Below, one piece after another: positions 1 to 12,610 of a DNA stretch of 64,000 bases. The notes beneath the pieces were generated by a model. It was not told the DNA's origin, searched no databases, and worked only from the letters and a program-made list of their open reading frames with translations. Source of the stretch: Metallyticus violacea. Taxonomy: Eukaryota; Arthropoda; Insecta; Mantodea; Metallyticidae. Numbering within the stretch: the first letter of the stretch is position 1; the number at the start of each line of letters is the position of its first letter. Made by a program: the position numbers and the translations under genes. Where the stretch lies: positions 32,858,501 to 32,922,500 of the forward strand of contig CM060834.1 of assembly GCA_030762175.1 (NCBI GenBank), given 5' to 3'.

Positions 1-692
1 TAAGATCTAGATTCCTTTTTCAAGACCTTCGTTTAACACGCCAGATAAGGGAAGCCGGGCTGAAATTTGCTCAGAATCGTCTCAACTGGCAGCTTCGCCA
101 ATGGAAGACTGTTCTGTTCACAGACAAGTCAAAATTTCTTTTGGCGATTGTGATGGTTGTATGTACATGAAGACGTCCTGGTGAACGCCTTGTTCCAGCC
201 ACCATTATTGAATATGACAGATTTGGAGGCGGTTCGATTATGGTTTGGGCTGGCATTACAATTGTCTCTCGGACAGAGCTTGCTGTTGACCCACAGAGCA
301 TGGAATGTTGATGTTTACATTAATTCTTCAACATGTCGTGCCTTTAGCTTATGGCAGGAACTCTAATGTTCTGCTAATGTGATAATGCTAAATCTCACAC
401 AGCACGAAATACCAAAGATGCCCTGCAAGAATGTCAAGCTCGGGTGATGAACTGACCTGCATGGAGTCCTCAATTGTAAGCGAAAGTCCTGCTGTGCCAC
501 AGAACCTGGGAGAACTTTCAAATGCATTGTATTTCCACTTTATTTTCTGTACCAATCAATAATTTGTTCGTATTTCTAATCCTATGAAGCAAAAGTTTGT
601 TAGAATGCCTATTCTAATTTTACACAGTTCTTCAATTTATAATTGCAAATACCCAAAAATTACATTGTATCAATATTTATTTTTGAGCAGTG
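1..692 (+). mobile_element. Tc1-like transposase relic, 5' cut by window edge
   Basis: Broken frames spell Tc1 transposase landmarks in order: VLFTDKSKF (first catalytic Asp region), YDRFGGGSIMVWAGI, CDNAKSHTARN (second Asp region) and WPAWSPQL. Several frameshifts and stops make it non-functional. The element probably ends near 692, where TTTTTGAGCAGTG precedes TA, the usual form of a Tc1 terminal repeat and target. Bases 430-500 are rearranged relative to an intact C-terminus. Confidence 0.85.
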
Positions 693-1868
693 TATAAAAG
701 GCTAAATATAATAAGGCACATCTGTGTTACTATATTATATTTATATTTGTAGTGTGAGGTTTATTTATCTCAAAATGCAAATATTGATTACATTGTTAAA
801 TCCAAGTGGCGAATATAAAGAAAATAATTTTAATTAATATATACTAACAAAGAAAGAAAGTCTTCACTGCTGCATATTACGGACAACTGAATTTGCAGAG
901 ATGAACACAAAACTGTGGAGATAAACATATTCCACTGTCACAAATTAATTACACACCTACGCCTTTAATACTGAAGAACATAAATGCAGCAGATTTTAAC
1001 ATTAATTAATATTTACCATTTTTTTGATTTATGTAATTTATGGATCAGTTTAACCGATTGTTCGAATGAACGATGTGCATATGTATGGCATAATCATCAA
1101 AACTTTTCCGTAATGATTACTGTGGGTGATTGGATTAACCTAGAAAAGTTTGAATCTTTTTTCAAGATAGTCTTCACTTTCTAAATGTAGATCTGGGATA
1201 TCATTAGAACACTAATGCGCTTGGCTTTTGACTCTCGCAGTGAACAAATTCTTCAGCATTCTGCCCATTACTTCTGGATTTCACAGCTATCCATGCCATC
1301 CCCTTCTTTCAATTTCCGATAAAGAAACTGTTTGCCAACTTTACAGGAGACAGAATCTCTCATTGATAGGAAACGTTCCGAATCGCCAGTTGTTATGGGG
1401 AACAAACGTTTGGTAAAATAACAGGCATTTCATTTGCAGTTGCTGCAATGTAATGCCACTGAGGAGCATCATTTTCAACTTCTTCTTAAAATACATGTAG
1501 TGTTTATCATTATAAGTTGTAAACACCCACTTTCAGCGAAATTTAAATTCTAATATAAAAATAACTTTACGCCTGGCGATTCCAACTTCCTTTTTCCGGT
1601 TACGGCGACTGCATTTCCCCCTTAAACAGTCGTTCTCCAGCGGCCCACAACTCAAATTATCTCACTGTATATGCAAACATTGTTTCTGAAATATCATTAA
1701 CGTTTTTACTGTTCATGCAATTAGTTAGTCATATGGTATTAGTGACAATCCAATCTTTCCAGCTTAAGCTAAAAATTTTGTAAATGTATCTTTCTTAACA
1801 GTGATAACAATAGACTAACACACTGCGTAATCTCCAATAAATTACGCCTTAAATATATTAAAAGACTG
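693..1868. other. AT-rich stretch without recognised gene
   Basis: Short open frames at 984-1184 and 1228-1416 have no recognisable motif or splice context. I see no repeat match elsewhere in the window. Confidence 0.5.
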
Positions 1869-2187
1869 CATTGATTTCAGATTAATTCATTAGAAAGTAT
1901 ACACAAAGGTTTATTTTATTTCATTAATATTCTTTTATAAATCTGGTACATAAGCAAATGGCTTATGAAATTCGTTTATAATGTTTTACAACACTGTAAG
2001 CTTTGCTGCTTCTTAAAAAATTTCCCATACAATAAATTTTTAAGAAGCAGCAAAGCTTACAGTGTTGTAAAACATTATAAACGAATTTCGTAAACTATTT
2101 GCTTATGTACCAGAATTATAAAAGAATAATTATAAAATAATTTAAAGCTTTGTATATATTTTCTAATGAATTTACCTGAAATCAATG
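1869..2187. repeat. Long near-perfect inverted repeat (hairpin), arms about 155 bp
   Basis: The left arm 1869-2023 pairs with the right arm 2034-2187 around a loop of about 10 bases. The inner 75 bp of each arm, from GGTACATAAGCAAAT to GCTTCTTAAAAA, differ at only about four positions. The outer parts (TTGATTTCAG against CTGAAATCAA, and ATTCATTAGAAA against TTTCTAATGAAT) still match but contain small indels. It could be a hairpin MITE or a hairpin-RNA source. No clear target duplication is visible at its edges. Confidence 0.9.
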
Positions 2188-3734
2188 TGTTCATTTCGTC
2201 TATGTATTAATTAATATCATAATTATGATTTTAATTTTAACCTGTGATAATAAAATTTATTGCTACAGGCTCGCAATGTGTGTATTTGATATTCGTGTTA
2301 TTGTGAAACGAGGTTGCACATTATAGAAAAAATCCTTTAATATTATTTTCTTTAAATAACTTTCAGATTTTCCATATTAAAATACAAAGTAAAAAATAGA
2401 TATTTCGAATAGGTACTGGAACAAATTCGAATTGAAATTAAGAGATTTAATTTTATTGATTTTATTGTTTTATGAGTGTTGAGAATTGAAAGAATTCTGG
2501 TATTTCATGGTGAAAGCATATCTTTAATTTTTGTGCAAATAGATTTACTGTTCTGAAGTGTTCTGTTATTTACAGCTCTTACACAAATTTGTAGCTTCTG
2601 AGTCGCTCGTATTAAACTGTGTTATTAATATGTAAACATTGTTTGTAATGAATTTTACTGCACTTGGTCTATGTATACAGAATACTAAATTATTTGTCTT
2701 ATATATTACCTGTGAGGTTGACATTGGACTTAAACAGTTAAATATATTGTTGGAAGACATTACACTAGCTTTAATCACCGTAGGTTGCGCATATTGACAG
2801 GGGTTCGCTCGTGTTGCTGCTAAAAACATTCTAAATTGCGATTCTCGGATAAGTAGAAAGATCATGGAAAATCAACGTCTTATTCTGACTATTTTTTCCT
2901 CTACTAAAAATCTTATTTGCAAGGTCAATAACCACCATCCTAATACTTTCAATAAAAAGGAAGTAAGCAACAAACTCAGCAAAACCTGTACCCAGCCTTA
3001 CCCGAAAATTTCAACGTGGTTCAAGTAATGATTAATATAACAAGCACAAGCTCCAACTCCCCTACACTGTTGAAGTAGTCACCACCCTTGACCAATCACG
3101 ACGTAACCAAAGAAGTAACGGGATGTACCGTCCCCCCTGGCACCTTTCGATGAAGATGTTCGCTGCGGTTGTGGACCTAATATCTGAAATGAGAACACTG
3201 GTATAAAATATTTAATTTTTCCTCTGGAAGTTTTATTCAAGTATGTGACTATCTCTAATTTAGCCTTGCTGTCTGAACTATTTATTGTATCACTTACCAA
3301 TTTGTCACAATGTAGAACATAAATACATTTTCATTTTCCGGGTGATTTCTCACAAATAAAAATTAATATATGACCGATGTTCTTATATTTTTTCTGTTTG
3401 CAGTTTAACACATGTTTTCTTGTCTATTGGTCTTGAATTGTTTTTTACTGTTTCTTTAGCGAAACATTTTCCAATTGTCCCTTTGTAATGACCAGCAATT
3501 GGGTTTGATTGCTTTGAATTGATAGGGACAGAAGAGGAGTTTTCGGTGCTTCAGCCTTGTTCAATAGGATTAGTATTTAATATTAAAATATTGTTTTATA
3601 ATGTTACTGATCCAGTTTGGTAGCCAAAGTAATGAAAAAAGGCAGGGATTTTATGCTTAGACTTTTCTATACCTAAATGAAAATGCAGCGAAAGAAAGAA
3701 AAGGATAAAAGTATATGAATGTATATAGAATTGT
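2188..3734. other. AT-rich stretch, possible family C tail fragment
   Basis: No gene is recognised. Bases 3518-3580 (reverse strand GAACAAGGCTGAAGCACCG) weakly resemble the 3' end of the family C repeat at 20.3 kb. Confidence 0.35.
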
Positions 3735-4020
3735 TGATTTGGTTTATTTACGGACGCTCTTTGACATCTCAGATCATCTGCGTTCCATTCGCTTCAGGGA
3801 GTGAAATGGCAGGTAAATTTGCTCAGTGTCTTCTTTCAGGCTTGAGGTTCTTTTCCGTGCCGTAAATGTACAACTCGGGACCCACGGCCTTACTTCCCTT
3901 CCGAAGGAAGCCATACTTAGGATTTTTACGCCCGAAAAAATCCATTGATCCTGGCCGTAATTGAACCGCGATCTTGAGTTTACAAGGCAAATAGGGTTAC
4001 CACTACATCACCAGGATTGA
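3735..4020 (-). mobile_element. SINE-B copy (Gly/Asp-like tRNA head)
   Basis: Read on the minus strand, the head is CCTGGTGATGTAGTGGTAAC, followed by a degraded B box, then the family body (AAAATCCTAAGTATGGCTTC, CTGAAAGAAGACACTGAGC, ATTTGCC) and the tail AAAGAGCGTCCGTAAATAAA. It aligns along its length with copies at 26.3, 46.0, 46.6, 54.8 and 62.2 kb. Confidence 0.88.
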
Positions 4021-4609
4021 CCTATAGAGTGAAATAGGGCCACTAATGGCCTTACATGAGATTTAAATATATATTATTTTTAAATATAATTTTTTAAAAA
4101 TGTATTTTTTGCTTATACAGAATTATCTGTGGGAAGTTGTTGGAATATTTCATAAAGAGCTGCCAATTTTGCAGATTTGGTTTCACATTCTACTTATTCA
4201 AGAGTGTGAAACCATCATAAACTTAACATGTTTTCGACCTGGAAGCTGAAGACAAAGTTGACTCTGCATAACCATAGAGAAATCTTGTTTCAATGAGAGT
4301 TATATTTGAAACCAAGAGTCAAAGCAAATTCGAGATCACACGGATCTTTGGCTTAACCCTACCGATGTCTTCCGGGACTACAACCGCATGTCTATCTCAT
4401 TTCCGGGGATCTCGTAATGGAAATTTTGTCCCTTAAAAGAAGACTCAAAGCCAGGCCAGGCATTGTAGTTAATATTAATTTATATTAAGTTATTTTTTAC
4501 TGCTCTCATTCTAAACCTTAATCTAACACATGATTTAAGTGTGAATAGTGTAAATGGTCAGTTCTATTTATACTACTTAATTTAACATAATATCTTAAAG
4601 AGATTCGAT
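4021..4609. other. Stretch without recognised gene
   Basis: It holds only AT-rich sequence with scattered short frames. Nothing is supported here. Confidence 0.5.
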
Positions 4610-5150
4610 CACTATAATGGTTGATCAATTCCACTTAACACTTCTCTGAAGTCATGATCACAGACGTGTCTAGTTACAGCAGCAATCTGTGGCTTTAGTT
4701 CAGAAGCATTGGCCGCTGAAGTGACATTGCAGTCGGGGGACTCACGATCGGCTATTTGTCCTCCGGAAGGAAGGGATGTGGTGAGGATACACGGGCGGTA
4801 ACTGAGCGGAATTGACTGGATCCCGAACATGCCTATAAATAGAACACCTAGTATCGATGGAGACTACCACCACCAAGGGATGCTTCCATACCAGCGGGGC
4901 ATAAACTTTAACAAAGTGCTAACTACCATCACGCCGCGCCAGCCCACCTCAGCTAACACTTTCGAGACTGTAACAGAACGAATGAAATAAAATGGAAGGT
5001 TATGGAACAGCTGAAAATTCGTGCAGTGTAAATGTCCGTCCCAGCATTTGCCTAAGAACCCACAAAAAATCCAAGATCAGAATAGTAGGACCCAACGGCA
5101 ATAGTTGAATCTGGGACTAAATGCGAGTTTCAAGCGTTACCACTTGAGTC
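4610..5150 (-). repeat. Dispersed repeat family C, copy 1
   Basis: It aligns with 20412-20760. Shared blocks on the plus strand include AGGATaCACgGGCgGTaA against AGGATcCACcGGCaGTgA, GGaTCCCgAACATG against GGgTCCCtAACATG, and GCGCcAGCCCACCTC against GCGCtAGCCCACCTC. At the high-coordinate end the minus strand reads TGACTCAAGTGGTAACGC, like a tRNA A box. The family may therefore be a long tRNA-headed SINE. Confidence 0.65.
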
Positions 5151-5628
5151 ATGTCTCTCTGTATACATTTCTAAGTATTTTATGATCATGTAATCTCAGT
5201 TTCCTAAACTATAACTTCATTACTATCTTCATATCTATGCCATTTCTCCCATCATTCACCTTAGTCACGTTTTGATGAAACTGTAGTCAGTCTTCTTTTC
5301 TGTGATTAATTGTATCTTTGACTCGGCCCTTGTTAAGCCCCATTTTAAATTCTACATCTGCTTCATACATCCTCTCCAGTCATTTAACTGACATTTCTGG
5401 AACTTAGTATAAGCATACGATAATTTTCATGAATGCTTTTTAATTAAAATCATACTTTACTTACAAATGTGCTTCCCAGCTTCCACAATCCTAAATAGCC
5501 AAATTGCTGCATCAATCCTATTTGCTCTCCATGTAGAAACCATCTATCCATTTTCTTCAGTAACTACTCCCTTTCAATGCCGCCACTTTTGACTTTCTCA
5601 TATTAATCTTTATACCCCATTCATTGCA

Positions 5629-5631
<3 letters not shown>

Positions 5632-5681
<50 letters not shown>
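5632..5681. repeat. AAT microsatellite
   Basis: About 16 tandem AAT units follow GCAAAT. Confidence 0.95.
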
Positions 5682-6554
5682 GGCGCTGAGGAACAAAATT
5701 CACTCCGTTTCCGAATTGCAACTCAAACATTTAAAACTATACTGTAGTTATATTGTACATGTTCTGAAGACAGTACGACTGTTGTTTGAATAGTAACTGA
5801 TATCAGCAACAACAGCAGTGGCAGCACATCATTTGGGACAGATTTTTGTTTATCAACATCACTTTAGGTTCAAACATTAAAATACTAAAATCAGTAAACA
5901 ATTAAATCATTCCTATTGCATAGGATATTTTCACACAGTCTATATGCTGGCAACCCTTCAAGAAAACAGCTAAGCATCATCTATGTTCACAATAATGCAG
6001 CTAATCTAACATGAGAGTGCATCCATAGGCTCATGTACATCTCTTGGATTGAGCATGTTATTCCCTTATGTATCTTCATTACAATAAACTCACTCTGGAT
6101 AAAGAAATCACTTTCTTTCGACGTAAATTTAATGGAATTTCAAATGCAAGTGTGAATCCATTAGTTTACTTAAAAGATAAGACCAGTCATTCCAGTTCTT
6201 GCCAAAATGGAAAACCAAAAACCCGTCTATACGTCAATGAGCTTATTAACAAGAGGCAGTTCATTGATTGGCTTCCTGACCGGAAGGGAAACAGGAATTC
6301 TCTCAGCAGATTAATGTTCGCCAATAATCCTTTATTTTTCTTAATTTAGCAAATACATGATTTACATAATACTGGATAAAGTCAACAGTATCTTGACCTA
6401 CTGGAAAAGTTCGTTGCCATTGCAGTTTTATTGTTATAAACCTATAGGACCAATGAACAGAGGAGTTACGTCATCATTCGTCATAGAGTTTGATGTATCA
6501 CATATTTCCTGATATACACACTCGGTTTAACACAGAGTTTATGAGAGTCGGCAG
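5682..6554. other. Stretch without recognised gene
   Basis: A 93-codon open frame at 6068-6349 has no family motif I recognise. It lies directly upstream of LINE sequence, so it may be decayed LINE sequence, but I cannot show that. Confidence 0.4.
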
Positions 6555-7480
6555 ACCTTAATGATAGATACACGGCCAAAAACCTAGGTGTTTATATAGA
6601 CTCCGATGTAGAACGGCAGAGCCAGGTAACCCATACAAGCAATAAAATATTTTCTTTAATTCACCATTAAAGCACGTAACAAAAGATCCACCTCCCAGTC
6701 TCAAAAAGAATCTAATTCAAGTGCTTGTTATGTCTCAGTTTGATTCTTGTGATGTCTTGTACTCTAATTTGAATACTGGGCAGATCGACAGATTAAAACG
6801 TATTCATAATGCCTGTGTTCGTTTCGTCTTCAACATTAAATTTGACCATGTGACACCCCTATGCAATCAACTGTCATAGCTGCCTCTAAAAAACTAAGTA
6901 CTTTCTATTCCCTTACGCTCCTGTCTAAAATACTCCTTACCTCCATACCTCAGTGTATCGCCTCTCTTTTCCTATACCTGTCCCTACCTCGAACCCGAAT
7001 TTTACTGTCTATCCCTCGTCACCGAACACATTTCTACTCAACCTCATTCAGCGTGTCAGTTCCCATCATCTGGAACTCCCTTCCTCCTGAAATCAGAGAT
7101 GTCGGACAATAAAGTATTTTAAACGTAGATTAAATTGTCATCTCAACTCTAGGATCTCAATAGCTAGACTCTCACTTCTTCTTCTTCTTGTTCTTCTTTT
7201 CCTTTTCCTTCTCCTTCTCTTTGTACGTCCTCCCCCTTTGTACTCGAGAAAAATTATTGAAGAACAAGTGAAATTCTAACACTATTCATATCAAGTATAT
7301 TAAAACATGTAATATTTATCTGCAATATATGGCTTTAATTTTACTTTTTTCCGCATTTTATATAACTATGTATATTGTACTCTGTAATTGTGCTGACTTT
7401 TTCTTTCTTTCTTTCTTTCTTTCTTTCGATTGCTAATGTGGAACGGAAAGCCCCCTTAACTCTTACCAGGGTAAATAAAC
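6555..7480 (+). mobile_element. CR1/Jockey-like LINE, 3' end of ORF2
   Basis: The frames give AKNLGVYIDSD, LIQVLVMSQFDSCDVLYSNL, RLKRIHNACVRFVFNI, then SIPRHRTHFYSTSFSVS and IWNSLPPEIRD, the usual C-terminal order in this LINE group. At least two frameshifts separate these blocks. The 3' end holds CTT-rich and TTTC-repeat DNA and finishes with GGGTAAATAAACAAATAAAT, a plausible LINE tail. Confidence 0.88.
7400..7428. repeat. TTTC microsatellite in LINE 3' region
   Basis: About six tandem TTTC units lie in the 3' untranslated part of the LINE fragment. Confidence 0.9.
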
Positions 7481-8914
7481 AAATAAATAGAAATAATATT
7501 ATCTCTAAATAACACAGGAAGTAAATCTAATCTTGTTAGTGCATAATGTGGTACCATGCGACGATTTTAAATGAGGCGGGTGGTTAACGGGAAATGAATT
7601 TTTTTATCAAATATGATTAAGTAATAAAGCAAATTAATCGGTTACATCAAGAGGGAATTGGTTGATGTAATATAGGTTCTGGAGATGTGTTGATTGAGCG
7701 GGCCGATTTCAGATGGGCCTGACATATGTCTGTCTCCGGTTGTTTCTGATCTTTTCCCACTGATGAATTTTGAACTCCGTTAGGTGCCTCGGATGTGCTG
7801 ACGTTCTAAACATCATATTCGGCCGTTGTCGAAGTTGTGTTCCTCTCAGGAATTCTGCAAATTGTATGGAGTTTTTCTGGAGTTGATCACAGGAGGAAAC
7901 GACACTGGGTAGGACGTTGTCAATAACAGAGTTGTTGCACAGTTCACAACTCTTATTTTAACACTCACTTATAATTCTGGACACGTCTAGACCACTTGCA
8001 AGGAGTTGAACAAAAGTATTCCCGCGATTTTCTCTTATCGGTCACACACCGTTTAAGTCTGATAACTTTCCTTATGGCGCATGTGACACATTAAGTTTAT
8101 TATTACTATTTGAAATTCAGCGAGACCTCACATTGCTTGATACTCGCTGCTTCCTACCAAATCTATTCCTATTAAAATGTTTCGAATAACTGTTTCTATC
8201 AAACTGTTCCAAACAACTGTCTCCTCCCGATTGCGTCTGCCTTCTTGAACTGATCGATTGCATCTCCCAAGATGAACCGAACTTCTCGATTGCGTCTATG
8301 AAACTCAACTGACTTGAAAATGCTTCCAAATTGGTTTTTGTATGATTTATTTACGCGTCACTATGCGAAAATTTAACTTTTAGAATATATTAGGCGCTTC
8401 CTAAATCCTATTCTCTGGTTAGCTTAGCATTTTGTTGATAGAAGATTCTTGAAGCGAGAATAAAAAACTAGATTCCTCATTGACTGAAATTATCCCTTTC
8501 TTTCCTGTGTTGGATACGCTATACTTCTTAATTTCTCTTTTTAAGGGTCGCTTTCCCAAGGGGGAAAGTGAGTTTATATGGTTTATTTCAAGGACTTTTT
8601 AACAGAGGTTAAAATAGAAAGGGTCCTGTGCTATTCCTTGCGAATGGCTCCAGACTGTCACAACAAAGATACGTACATATATCTTCTTTAATACACATCT
8701 TTGCCTCTTGTTCACTTCATAAAAATATATACATTAAAGGACATAGTAATAAATTATTAAATCTTAATACCTTATAATTACAGTTTATCGTCTCTGCAGG
8801 ACTTGAATCTGGATCTCCCGTTACAACCATCATATCATCTTCTTTTGATTAAACCCCTAGAAGTTCCATGGAAATGTGTGTGTTTGCTAAAAGAAAAATA
8901 AGTGCTTGGCAACA
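7481..8914. other. Stretch without recognised gene
   Basis: Mixed-composition DNA. The 70-codon minus frame at 8117-8329 has no recognisable motif and no splice context. Confidence 0.45.
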
Positions 8915-9149
8915 TTTACAAGAAAATAGTCACGAGTCTTGCCGCTTTTATTTTAACAATAAATATTCAAAAAACCTTGAATTCAAAACCATGTATTGAG
9001 GTAATTGATACAAATTTATTTTGCGTACTGCACATCAAACTTTTACATAGCACAAATTAAAATATTAAACAAGATATATAAAAACTGTTGTGCTATGAGC
9101 TTTTATACCCTTTTAACATTTCAAAATTTCTGCAAGAACCCCTGATAGC

Positions 9150-10004
9150 TGAACTTAAAGACTCAGTATCAACATGAGCTAAACAAAACGACCTTATCGT
9201 AAACTCGAGAAAATCGCAGTTAATCATAATGGGGCATAATCGGCTATTAGACTAAATTAATCAAACATTACTGATTCCCATGAAACCTAATGAAACAAAA
9301 GTGCCAATAAAATCGTTTATAAAAAGTCTCGGCGACATGGACAAAGATAACAACATGTTCACAATACCTGCGTTGCACTCCATTCTTAGAGTCCAATTCT
9401 ATGTACCTCAACCCCGCACTATCTTTCGTCCCGTTGTTACTTCTTATCTTCTCGTCGTAATTTATACGCCCGATCGAATTACAATTTCAAAACCTTTTCA
9501 CTGAATCTTTTACTTTTCTTCATTCCCTACTCGTCTCCGCAACTCTATGCTGTCTCATATCAAGGATACCGCCACGGGTGGCCGAAGTCATTTAGGTGTG
9601 GAATTGTGAGCGAGAGGTCTGGGGTTCAATTCCCAACGGGATTGTTCTCCATGACTGAGGTTTACCAGGTTTTCCTCAGTCCTCATAAATGGCAAATACC
9701 GGGGAGCTACCCTAAACTTAGGCCTGGAACGCTTCCTGCCTTTAAAAAAAAATCTTTTCCCAATTTATCGTTTCATGTATCATCTATCTCATTGCCTGTG
9801 ATGCCTCAGGTGTTAAACACTATCAAGGATGCCGGTCGCAACAATTTATAACATCGGTAGAAGATTATTTATTTGCAGAATGTACAATTTAACAAACACT
9901 ATCTCAAATTACTAATGCCACTAACTGTATTTATATATTGAAATCATAATTGTCCCTGGTAAAGTGGAAAAGCAAACCTTACGGTCTTTACTTCGCCAGT
10001 AAAA

Positions 10005-10006
<2 letters not shown>
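9150..10006 (+). mobile_element. CR1/Jockey-like LINE fragment, interrupted by SINE-A
   Basis: Frames show LIVNSRKSQLIIMGHNRLL and then KSLGD/VDMDKDN, the region after the reverse transcriptase active site. An internal deletion follows, and then frames like PHYLSSRCYF and YARSNY. The usual HIKDA segment near the ORF end is split by the SINE at 9568-9820 and resumes as IKDAGRNN at 9819. The 3' end abuts the ATT microsatellite. Confidence 0.78.
9568..9820 (+). mobile_element. SINE-A copy (Ser/Leu-like tRNA head) with 10-bp target duplication
   Basis: The head is CCGCCACGGGTGGCCGAAGT (A box GTGGCCGA) with B box GGTTCAATTCC. The body is shared with 56.5 and 57.5 kb (TTTTCCTCAGTCCTCATAAA, CTTAGGCCTGGAACG) and it ends GTTAAACAC. 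The direct repeat TATCAAGGAT flanks it at 9558-9567 and 9821-9830. Confidence 0.93.

Positions 10007-10081
<75 letters not shown>
10007..10081. repeat. ATT microsatellite
   Basis: About 25 uninterrupted ATT units. The reverse-strand open frame here is a poly-isoleucine artefact. Confidence 0.97.
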
Positions 10082-10083
<2 letters not shown>

Positions 10084-10610
10084 CTACGCAATTGCTTAAA
10101 AATGAGAGCCACATAAAGCATCTAACTGGGCTTTCAAACTCCGCATTCCCCTCGTAGTAGGTAAAATTATTAATACAATTAAGCAGATAACATGCACCAC
10201 AGTAACACTTGAATAGCTCTGTGATACCAACCCTTTACCGAATTAAAATCCAGCAATTACACAAAAAAAAATTATCACAGAAAAATGAATGTTGAAATCT
10301 ATGTATAAATTACAACAAAATACATTTAAAACCCTACAGTGTACCTGGATCACCAAGTAGGAAGAAGCTACCCTTGAATTTCTAAGAGAAACCCGAAATA
10401 AACCCCATTCCCTACTTACCAACGTCCTACCACTGCGAAAGCTCAGAAAATTAGACGAGTAAGAAGAGTACTAATCTCCAAACGCGTGAGACAAGACATG
10501 TATCAATAAAATTAACTAGAAAGTGACATCACCGCACTCACGTGACAGCACCTAAAAGATAAGCGGGCGAGATGTTTTCGTGCGATGATGGCACACAGTT
10601 GAAATTAACT

Positions 10611-11425
10611 ATTAAAACATACGAGTACAACAAGCTATTATGACATACACACACTACTAACCTAATCGTTGGATATGCAGTGTTGTCACGTTGTGACGCT
10701 GAAATTCACGCATAAAATAGCAAACTTTGGAAGCCTTACAGTTAAGAAACACTGGAACCTGCAAAATGAAGGTTAGCATGTAGAGTAACAGTTTATTTTG
10801 CCATTATTCTTTACAAAAACTTCAACATACCAATAAATTACGTAAAATATGTTTTACTAATTAGCAGCATTTTCTCGGAAACAACTTAGAAAAGGACACT
10901 CTCTCTTTCTACCGTTCATCATGAAGACTCGTCCTGTAAAAGGAAAGTCACAGGTCCTTTTCTATCCTGTACAGATGCTATGGGGTTTGTTCAACCTACT
11001 CTTCATTCTTTCTAGTTGAACTGCAATTTACACACTAAAACGTCCATAAAAGCAGTAATTTTGACCAAACTAGACACAGATTTCAGCTGTCCTGAACGCG
11101 AAAATGTCATAGTTAACCAAGCAAGGTCAAGTTCGTAGAAATTGCAATTATTATAATGTACATTTCTTTGTAATCGATATATTAACAATGCTACTATTGT
11201 TTACCTCATTAACCTGACCTTGACGATTTTTTGAACTGGTTAGTTACCATAGTATTATTTTAACGAGTCTATTGCATGTCCCCGTCGCTTACGCGAGGAA
11301 TGCAAGTAGTAATTTTGTTTGTAATAATACTGGGAAAATGATGAATTATATATTTAAATCATCTCGTAAACAAACCCATGCTTCTCAGACATTGAAGTAG
11401 TGACAAGTATAAACTCTCTCAAATA
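10611..11425. other. Stretch without recognised gene
   Basis: No coding, RNA or repeat feature is supported. Confidence 0.5.
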
Positions 11426-12610
11426 CAGGGTGTCCCAAAGTCCGGTAACACTTTTCTTCATTTATTACGCAAAAACTACAAAGAGGAACTTGAATGGTTT
11501 TCTTTTCAATGACTATAGGAACCCGTGTAACTGGGCATATGTCTACGTGGTAATCAAACTCTTGCCATACTTTTTGGAGCATATCCTTAGATACTTCTTC
11601 AATCCTACGCTCAAGTTCTTCTAGATTTTGTGCTAAAGTGGCACATACACACAATCTTTTGTGTATCACCGTAGGAAGAAATCAATCATAGAGCGGAGTT
11701 ATATCCTGGGATCTGAGAGGCAAGTTTTCGAGACAGTTATCATTATTCCCTGCTCGTCTGTTCAGAAAATCACGAACGTTGTGGTAATGGGGTGGAGCCC
11801 CCTCCTGCTGGAACAGGAAATTGTCGGAATCTTCTTGCATTTGTGAGAACAACTCTTGCTGTATGATATTCTGGTACTCATGTCCAGTTATGTGTTTTCG
11901 GTGAAGAAGAATGGTTCGTAACGTTTCCGCGATGAACGGATTCATGAGGATTCTGGGTACGGCACACTAGACAGTTATATCTCTTGACTGTGCCATTTGT
12001 ATGGAATGTCGCTTGTCACTAAAGTTTATGCGATTCACATCTTCCATCCATTGTTGCTCTCGGATACAAAACTCATAACGTTGTTGTTTTGTCATTTCTT
12101 TTCTACTTTTGCAAAAAGTGTAATTTATACAGCTTCATACACAATGCCTTAAGTAATGCCTTACAGCTTGCGGGTGTTCTACGAACTGATATTTATTCGG
12201 ACTTCTTAAAAATGCCTCTCTCACACGGTTAACGGTCTCTTCATTCACAGTCTGATGGTCACTTCTTTTCTTAGGACACAAGCAATCGTACTCACAAATT
12301 TGTCATGCCAGGCGTAAATACACTTCCTACTTGGTGCTTCTTTACCATACTTAATATTGAACTTCCTTTACACATCTGTAGCACTCTTACGTTGTGGAAT
12401 TCCAACACACAGAAAGCGCGCTCTTCGCCAGAAGTCGCAATCTTTTCAAAACGCCAACTGCGGCAAGTGCTGGAACAAGGAGTATTGGTGGTAAAATCCA
12501 AACAAAACCAATCCAGTTCCTCTTTAATATGACATATACATGGAAGCTGTATCATTTGTAGTTTTTGTGTAATAAATTAAGAGTGTGTTACCGAACTTTA
12601 GGAACTCCTA
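11426..12610 (-). mobile_element. mariner/Tc1-superfamily element, full-length outline, transposase broken
   Basis: The element has imperfect terminal inverted repeats (plus strand CAGGGTGTCCCAAAGTCCGG at the left; the reverse of the right end is TAGGAGTTCCTAAAGTTCGG) that continue to GTAACAC. It is flanked by TA on each side (11424-11425 and 12611-12612) and is 1185 bp long, normal for the group. On the minus strand the frames give an N-terminal helix-turn-helix region (YAWHDKFV, a region like VNRVREAFL), then NFLFQQEGAPPHYHNVRDFL and RSQDITPL (second catalytic Asp now Glu) and the C-terminal EELERRIEEVS. Frameshifts and an internal deletion between the first Asp region and SRDIT make it inactive. 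Confidence 0.9.

Larger units (their letters stand above)
8915..10610. repeat. Dispersed repeat family D, copy 1, split by a LINE
   Basis: Two flanks, 8915-9130 and 10098-10600, align with the continuous copy at 49326-50005. Shared blocks include CAACATTTACAAGA, TTGAGGTAATT, AACCCTACAG, TTGAATTTCT(A/G)AGAGAAA and TTTTC(T)CGTGCGA. The intervening 970 bp is absent from the second copy and is LINE sequence with a SINE inside it. Strand and coding content of family D are unknown. Confidence 0.75.

Noticed and set aside
9921..10121. 66-codon minus frame with a long isoleucine run
   Set aside because: It is translation of the ATT microsatellite.
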